From the NCBI RefSeq assembly GCF_009389715.1, contig NC_052399.1, forward strand, positions 10,666,585 through 10,730,584: a stretch of DNA of 64,000 nucleotides, given 5' to 3'. Below are positions 57,702 through 64,000 of the stretch, in pieces (the stretch's first letter is position 1; every line of letters begins with the position of its first letter). The DNA is from Phoenix dactylifera (Eukaryota; Streptophyta; Magnoliopsida; Arecales; Arecaceae). Position numbers and translations under genes: made by a program. The notes beneath the pieces are model-generated. The model was given only the letters and a program-made list of their open reading frames with translations. It was not told the DNA's origin and searched no databases.

Positions 57702-59495
57702 TAATATAGATATAACATATATAATATATAATATTAGAGAAAAAAATTAGAGATAAAGGGGACAAGTCAAAATCAGAGTGCATCCAAGGCCTGCACATAA
57801 GAAATCCAATTTGGAGAAATATCCTGGCGCTTTTTGAACCCCACAATCTCTAAAGCCAAGGAGCCACTTGATTTCCCCTGTACTCAAGGTAACACCTAGA
57901 CCGAGCAAATTACAACCACACAAAAGAAACCGTCGGTTGAAGCATTTGTGGATCTCAAAAGATCAGTTATATACGGTCCCTTTCAGTGGTTGTGAATCTA
58001 TTAAAGAACAAGAAAGTATAGTTTGTAGTCCACATCAGTGGAAAATTTGATGCCACATTGATTCCCTTTTTAGAGACTGTTCTCTTGCAGTTGGTCCTCC
58101 TTCAGACAACTAATGATTGGGTATTTGGATAGACCTGCTTCTTGGTACATTGGTGTCATGTCAAATATTGGTCTTGTACAGTTTTAGATATTTTGGGGCA
58201 ATTAAGCGTTTCATAACCACTTGGACAGTTGTCTTTTGATTTTATAACATATTCCATTGATCATATAAATATCTTACAAGTTGGAAGTATGTCATTTAGG
58301 TTTTTTTTTTTTTTTTTAACTTGAAAGGCATATTCCTGATTGATACTTTTCTTGGATTGGCTTTGAATACTCTTTTTGTGATAATGCATCCAACCCATTT
58401 AATCAGAATGAGTTTTTTTTTTGGCTCAGGTCTAAATTTCAAGGTTTGATCAATTGTATGTAGGCAATTCAACTTTGGTTTGGTTGAGTTGGCTTCAGCA
58501 TGAACTAGTATGAGAGTTAATCATCGGAACAACAATTCATATTAGGCCGAGTGTAAGAACATTGGATGCAAGCCAACTTACCCTACTTTGCATAATATGC
58601 GTATTGTTTCAAGCTACATTTGGGTGAAAGATTTTTAAGTTAGTTGAGGACTAATAGTCCCATATGAAAAAGTTAAGAGTCTTTGTAGTGCTTATATACT
58701 TTTTGGCCTATTCATCTAAATATCAATTTTTTTAGTTAGGATCTTAAGATAGTATCAAAGCTCACCGATCCTTCTTGCCAACCGAAACCTCCATGCTCTC
58801 ATTTTCTAATCCATGCATCGCTCCTCATTTTGGATTTCTAAATGCTCGGGTTGTCAAATAGAATCTGAACAAAAGTTCGTTATATTTCAAAATTTGTGAC
58901 CTGAATTTTAAATAATTTGTTCAGATTTTAGATAGGATCTTAACAAAGGTTGGATATGTATCAAAGTTTATAACTTGAATTTTAAATGGCAAGGATATGA
59001 ATCAATGGTTTGACACTACTCAAGTTATAAGAGTAGAGCTTTCTTTGATTAAAACAATTTAGATTAGGTTTAATCATGTTTTTTGAAAAAGAATTTTTTT
59101 GAGCAGTTGATCATATTCTTGATAATAGTAGTAGCTATTTAAATCATATTGAAAATTAGCAGATAAAGTTGTGTGGATGAGATTTGTTAAATTATGTGGA
59201 TTTACTAGAGATCGAGTCTTATAAAATACATTATTAAATTGATAATCTGAAATGACCCATGGATTGGTGCAAATTTAGAAGCCCCTAGGTGGATTGGATG
59301 TAGATCAAGATTTTGTACATTATCTTATCTTACCGGAGTGTAATCTGTCCTGATCCGACCAACTCATTGCACACTCAACTCAATAACAGACTAATTTTTT
59401 CGGAGTAATACCTAATAACCAATGCTGCCCCTCTCCATCTGCCAGTGCAAAAGAATTGATAATTCGACCTACATCCGATGTTTATTAAATAAATA

Positions 59496-59497
<2 letters not shown>
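57702..59497. other. Gene-poor sequence upstream of HSFA2
   Basis: AT-rich, with short T and A runs. I see no domains, RNA genes or element ends that I can support. Confidence 0.5.

Positions 59498-59562
<65 letters not shown>
59498..59562. repeat. (AT)n microsatellite
   Basis: About 30 AT dinucleotides, roughly 450 bp upstream of the HSFA2 TATA-like box. Likely polymorphic. Confidence 0.9.
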
Positions 59563-59567
<5 letters not shown>

Positions 59568-59942
59568 ATCCCAACCAATATCTCCACCACATGAGCTTGA
59601 CTTGAGTTACTGCTTTTGGATGATTTTTTTTTTCTCTGCATAAAAATCTCGAGCATTGTGTTCCAATCCGCCGACCATCGCGCCTGCTCCAATCCTCAGG
59701 CGCCACGTCACGCACGTGGGTCCTAATAAAGATTTTTCCGATCGGGCCGCTAAATCCACCACGCACACCATAGATTCACCGTGTCGGTGAAATTGTCGGC
59801 TCTCCCCGATTCCATCCACCGGTCGAACGCCAGACCCCAACGCGTCGTTTCCTCGAAGCCCACGGGAATCTTTTCTTCTCAAATTTTTTATTGCAAGTGG
59901 ATCTTCTCCCCCATCGCCATGGCTCCACGCCTCCCCTTCTCC

Positions 59943-59950
59943 TTCCAGAA
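59943..59950. promoter_or_regulatory. Heat shock element, distal
   Basis: TTCCAGAA, two inverted nGAAn units, about 70 bp upstream of the HSFA2 TATA-like box. Confidence 0.45.
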
Positions 59951-59994
59951 CTCTCCACCCCATTGACACCTCCCGATCCCACTTGTATCCGTCT

Positions 59995-60004
59995 AGAAGC
60001 TTCT
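59995..60004. promoter_or_regulatory. Heat shock element, proximal
   Basis: AGAAGCTTCT is a perfect nGAAnnTTCn pair, ending 9 bp before the TATA-like box. HSEs next to TATA are typical of heat-induced genes and would let the gene respond to HsfA1 factors and to its own product. Confidence 0.6.
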
Positions 60005-60013
60005 GCTCTCAAC

Positions 60014-60021
60014 TATTTAAT
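60014..60021 (+). promoter_or_regulatory. Probable TATA box of HSFA2
   Basis: CTATTTAAT, 437 bp before the ATG. It implies a leader of about 400 nt, long and CT/TTC-rich, which fits plant HSF genes. Confidence 0.5.
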
Positions 60022-60450
60022 CCTCTCCGATCCTCTGCGTTCCCCTTTCTTCATTTAATCCAGAAAGTTGATTCCATTTCTAAACATAATCTTATCGACT
60101 CGTAGCTCCAAAGAAGAAGGAAGAAAAATCTCATCTTTTCCTTATTTCTTCTTCTAATCCACTTCTCTATTCTTCCTCACCGTCATCTTTGGGGGCATCC
60201 AATTCGTCCTCCTTGTTCTCACCAGTGACCCATTTGTTCGAACTCCTGTGCCAATATAAACATCCGATTTTTTTTTCGTTCCTTTGCATCAGTGTACATC
60301 AGTGTTCACCGTCTCCGTTTTGCATTCATTGTGCTTTTCTTTGATTTTTGCTTAAAATCTCTTCTAATTTGTTGATTAGTTGGCATTTCTTGCATCAAGA
60401 TCCAATCTTGCTGTGATTTTTTTTTTTTTTATTTGATCTTTGCGTGGGCT

Positions 60451-62750
60451 ATGGATCCAGTGCTCAATATAGTGAAGGAGGAGTACCTGGAGGCAGAGGC
60501 GATCTCGTCTCGCCTTGAGGACCCTCCGATGGAGGCTCCCCGGCCGATGGAGGGGCTGCACGAAGTCGGGCCGCCGCCTTTCCTCAACAAGACCTATGAC
60601 ATGGTTGATGACCCGAAGACCGATCGAGTGATCTCGTGGAGCTCGACGAACAATAGCTTTGTGGTGTGGGATCCGGCCACGTTCGCCATGACTCTGCTTC
60701 CAAGATACTTCAAACACGGCAATTTCTCTAGCTTTGTGAGACAACTCAACACATATGTAAGTGTTTGAAGCAATGCCCGTATGAGTTTTAATATCACGTT
60801 TTCTTTTGATTAAAAGTAGGAAATATTGGAGATGTAAGCACGGGGATGGTTCTTCTTTTAGTCGTTGCTTGCTTAGCATTTGATCTTTGTTTTTCCTCTG
60901 CTATGCGAGATGGAATATTGATTTTTTTTAATTATTATTGTTTAGGAAGCAAATGAGAGAGCAATTTAGGACATTACACTTCTGACATTCTAACCTTTTT
61001 TCTATAAATGTTGCTATTAGGAAACAAACATTCTCTTTTCAATTATGTCATTTTGCAGGACTCTCTTAGGGGACGAGCAATGAGAACCATGTTGCCAAGA
61101 CAAAAATGTTTATTTATGCAGTGGTTGTGTTCCTATTTCACTGTTCTTCTTTCTTCTGCCATCTTAATTCCGTGAAAATATTTTCTTGTTTCTGTTCTTG
61201 TGAGCACTTTGGTGATGATAAGGCTAATGCCATCACTGACAGAAATAATGTAAAGTGGATAAAGTCCATGTGTGCAAAATTGATGTATCAATATTTGTTC
61301 TGATGTGTTTTCATGAATTCTTCTCTGTAGCTACCCAGAACAAGCAAACTAGAACAAGCAAAAGAAGCAGAATGTTCTGCCCTAGCAGGTCCCTGTGAAC
61401 ACCATCCAAGAATACTCTGTAGTACAGTTATTTGTTTGCTTGTTGGTTATTGCAATACATTTAATTTCTTCTATTCAGTAATTTTTCACTTGCCCAATTA
61501 TGCAAATGAATGTAATCGAACAATCTATTTCTTTACACTAAATATAGAAAATGAAGGAGAAGAAAGAAGAAAGAAGAAAGAAGAAGAAAAGAGAATGCCT
61601 TATCGCTGCGAAGGTAATAGTTCTGGTAGTCTACTCATTGTCAGTGCATTCTTCCATCTGGGTCTTCTTCAAGTCCGACTCTGAACCAAGCTAGTTAATA
61701 TAATCCCTATTTTATCTCTTAGGCTTATTGCCGATTCTAAGCTCATCTTTCTTAAAATAAAGGTCAAGAAAGTAGCATTTTTTATATTTCTGGCTTTTTA
61801 TCAATCTCTAAACATTTTTATGGACCTTGTATAAAGTTATATTTCGATATGTATTGTAGCCTTTTAATAATGGTTTTTCTTTGTAACAATTTCTCTTGGT
61901 ACACGTTTAACTTCAAGTTACTGCCAACATTTATCTGACAATGAGCCTATTGTTCCCTCAGGGTTTCAGAAAAGTGGATCCAGATACATGGGAATTTGCA
62001 AATGAAGGGTTTCTCAGAGGACAGAGGCATCTCCTCAAGACAATCAAGAGAAGGAAGCCGCCCTCCTACCCTAACCCAAGGCAGCAAAATCTTGATCCAT
62101 GTCTTGAGGTGGGGCGCTTCGGATTTGATGGAGAAATCAACAGGTTAAAACGTGACAAGAACATCTTAATGGCTGAGGTGGTGAAGTTAAGGCAAGAGCA
62201 GCAGACCACACGAGCTCATCTCCAAGCTATGGAAGACAGGCTACATGGTGCAGAGCAAAAGCAGCAACAAATGATGGGCTTCTTAGCAAGAGCGGTGCAG
62301 AGCCCTGACTTCTTACAGCAATTGGTGCAGCAGCAGGAGAGAAGAAAAGAGCTTGAAGAAGCCATTTCTAAGAAAAGGCGCCGACCTATAGATAGAGTGC
62401 CTTATCATTATGAGGGAGAACCAAGTGAGAGCCAGGATTTTGAGGCACCATTTGGAATTGAAGCAGAAGAAATGGGTAGCCTTTACGGGCCCGAAGTCTC
62501 TGATTTGGAAAGTTTGGCACTGGAAATTCAGGGCCTAAGGAAGAGTAAGGAGGAGGAGGAGGAGGAGGATGACAAACCTAAAGATAAACAAGGAGGAGGA
62601 GGTGAGGAGCTGAATGATGATTTCTGGGAGGAGCTGTTGAACGAAGGGATTGGAGAGAATAAGGATGGATCAGAGGGATGCGATGATCCAGATGATGTCA
62701 ATGTCTTGGCTGAGAAATTGGGTTACCTGAGTTCTAGCAGCCCAAAATAG
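60451..62750 (+). CDS. HSFA2: Heat stress transcription factor, class A2
   Basis: Exon 1 60451-60756 and exon 2 61962-62750, joined in phase 0, give 364 aa. The DNA-binding domain spans about residues 41-134, and the intron sits at the conserved place in the recognition helix ([15 protein letters not shown]). The HR-A/B coiled coil is about 155-230 with the long class A spacing ([20 protein letters not shown]). The nuclear localisation signal is KKRRR at 239-243, the AHA activator motif [10 protein letters not shown] at 321-330, and the nuclear export signal [11 protein letters not shown] at 348-358. The N-terminus [11 protein letters not shown] and [16 protein letters not shown] are typical of monocot HsfA2. 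It binds heat shock elements as a trimer and sustains acquired thermotolerance. The ATG at 60451 is the first in-frame ATG. No lesions. Confidence 0.95.
60757..61961 (+). other. HSFA2 intron, 1205 bp
   Basis: Donor GTAAGT, acceptor TTCCCTCAG. It contains an internal acceptor-like TTTTGCAG before GACTCTCTTAGGGG near 61057, a possible cryptic exon start. HsfA2 introns in other plants are known for heat-dependent alternative splicing. Here it is only a possibility. Confidence 0.75.
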
Positions 62751-64000
62751 ATAGCTAAACATTTTATCCTTGTAATTTTCTTTTACCTCTTTTTTTTTTT
62801 TTGACTTGATACATTATTTCGATGTGTTGTGATATCTGCATGTTCTGTTATCGTAATGTGATTTTGTGACAATCCATGTTGTTCATTTTGTCTGTTGGCA
62901 GGAGCTGAGATAGCTAGTAGCTTTAGATCAAGGAGGAGACAGAATCCAAACATCATATTCTTGATAATCAACAATCCATTCTCTCACATTTAACCACTTT
63001 TCATTCAAATATATTTGTCTTTTTCTCATTTGATTAAACCTTTTAATGTTCTCTGAGCAGATTCGCAGACAACATGCATGTGCATTCAAGTAAGTGGGGA
63101 AGCTTGCATCTTCAGGGATCTGAAGGTATTGGCGTTGCTTATAACCATTTGTTTCCTTAATTTTATGATGGAATGATCTAATAACTCTCTGCTAATTGTA
63201 ACGTAAGCTTCTTTTCTGTTGGTGTTTGGTATTGATATAGGTCTTTACCTTTTGCAAGTCTTTGTTGAAGATCTCCAGGCTTGTTTGCATGTTGATGTGG
63301 GATTGAAGCTTACTGATCTTAGTTTGAGTCTTGTGGATAAGGGGCCATGTCTGTTATATCGCGAAGATGTAACATGTAGCCATCGGAATTGGCCAGCTAA
63401 TGGAGGATTGTTTTGTTTATTTTAGTTGTACTGCACTGGGCTGCTGAATTGCTTGAGTTCTGTCTCCTCCTTTTATCTTCTTCTCTCTGTGTCTTTGAGT
63501 TTTTTGTTTAATATTGAATTTAGAGAATTTAAGCTGGCCACCGATGGTTTTTTGTTTACAGATCAAGTAGCCCTGAGGATATGTACCTTTTAAGTAAATT
63601 ATTTGTTCATTTTGCTGACAAAATTTCTGTGTTCTTGTAGCATTGCCAGGATTGGAGTCTTTTCAGTTCAAAACTTCATAGTTGTTGCCTTTCCACGTAC
63701 AGTTGACTTGATGTTGCTGATTCTGATGAAGTGCATGGCAGGTTGTATAGGCCATATTTGGGAATACTGCTGGTGGAAGTGTTTTCGTCAATAAGAGTTT
63801 TAGATGCGGACCTTTTTCTAGTAAAACTTTTAACAAAAAATATTTTCTATTTGTAACTACATTTCTAAAATATTGTAAAATTTTAATACGGGATATTTTG
63901 CAAAATTTTAAATGATTCTTGAATAATTTTTTAGGTGTGAATGGTGCCTGTATGGTTTCCGGTAAACTATTTGCCGAGCTAGCAAATGAATGTTTTATTG
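62751..64000 (+). other. HSFA2 3' UTR and downstream sequence
   Basis: No further gene recognised. Stop-rich, AT-rich sequence. TTGGCAG at about 62896-62902 could be a splice acceptor in a 3' UTR, but nothing supports a coding exon. Confidence 0.45.

Noticed and set aside
60433..60450. Alternative upstream start for HSFA2 at a TTG
   Set aside because: Not an ATG, follows a T run, and family members begin MDPVL at 60451.
1..64000. tRNA, rRNA or snoRNA genes
   Set aside because: None recognised by eye. The only tRNA-related sequence is the tRNA-Asp primer binding site of the Gypsy element.

Overview
The window is plant nuclear DNA, most likely from a monocot. The monocot call rests on the HsfA2-type protein, the acireductone dioxygenase and the retrotransposon families; a palm-like genome is only my guess. 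There is no organellar, bacterial or viral gene set. Two complete host genes stand out: an acireductone dioxygenase (ARD, methionine salvage) at 7365-18303 (+, seven exons) and a class A2 heat stress transcription factor at 60451-62750 (+, two exons). A third host gene is represented only by a damaged first exon at about 20594-20856, resembling the start of plant PP2C51-type phosphatases. Most of the rest is transposable element sequence.

Layout. 1-6649: 3' part of an L1-type LINE (end of ORF1, endonuclease, reverse transcriptase, RNase H, poly(A)) carrying a 1424-bp internal tandem duplication and a 1-base deletion. 6650-7364: ARD promoter. 7365-18303: ARD, with an 8.9-kb first intron holding small transposons and a LINE fragment in intron 5. 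18304-20590: intergenic, with a decayed Copia RNase H remnant. 20594-20856: PP2C-like exon 1. 21155-48083: a 27-kb nest of transposons: two Copia-type gag copies, a family of TGTTAG...CTAACA LTRs, a Gypsy (Tat/Athila-like) element with gag and protease but no reverse transcriptase or integrase, a solo LTR of the same Gypsy family, three hAT transposons of one family, and an unrelated solo LTR. 48084-53571: gene-poor sequence with a tandem duplication and MITEs. 53582-54421: a foldback element with Mutator-like 9-bp target duplications. 54816-56877 and 56904-57696: two adjacent solo LTRs of different families, each with a perfect 5-bp target duplication. 57702-59940: gene-poor. 59940-62750: HSFA2 promoter and gene. 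62751-64000: downstream sequence.

Most notable structure. The near-complete Gypsy element and the Gypsy solo LTR have swapped target-site duplications. Each is flanked by GCATC on one side and GAGTC on the other, and the sequences interrupted at these sites are restored if 30921-40445 is turned around. This is the footprint of recombination between two inverted Gypsy copies that inverted about 9.5 kb. The inverted block itself contains two hAT copies in opposite orientation, separated by exactly one 8-bp target duplication.

I see no CRISPR array, bacterial operon, rRNA or tRNA gene. I found no clear candidate for a new protein-coding system; the unusual content is in the structure of the repeats.
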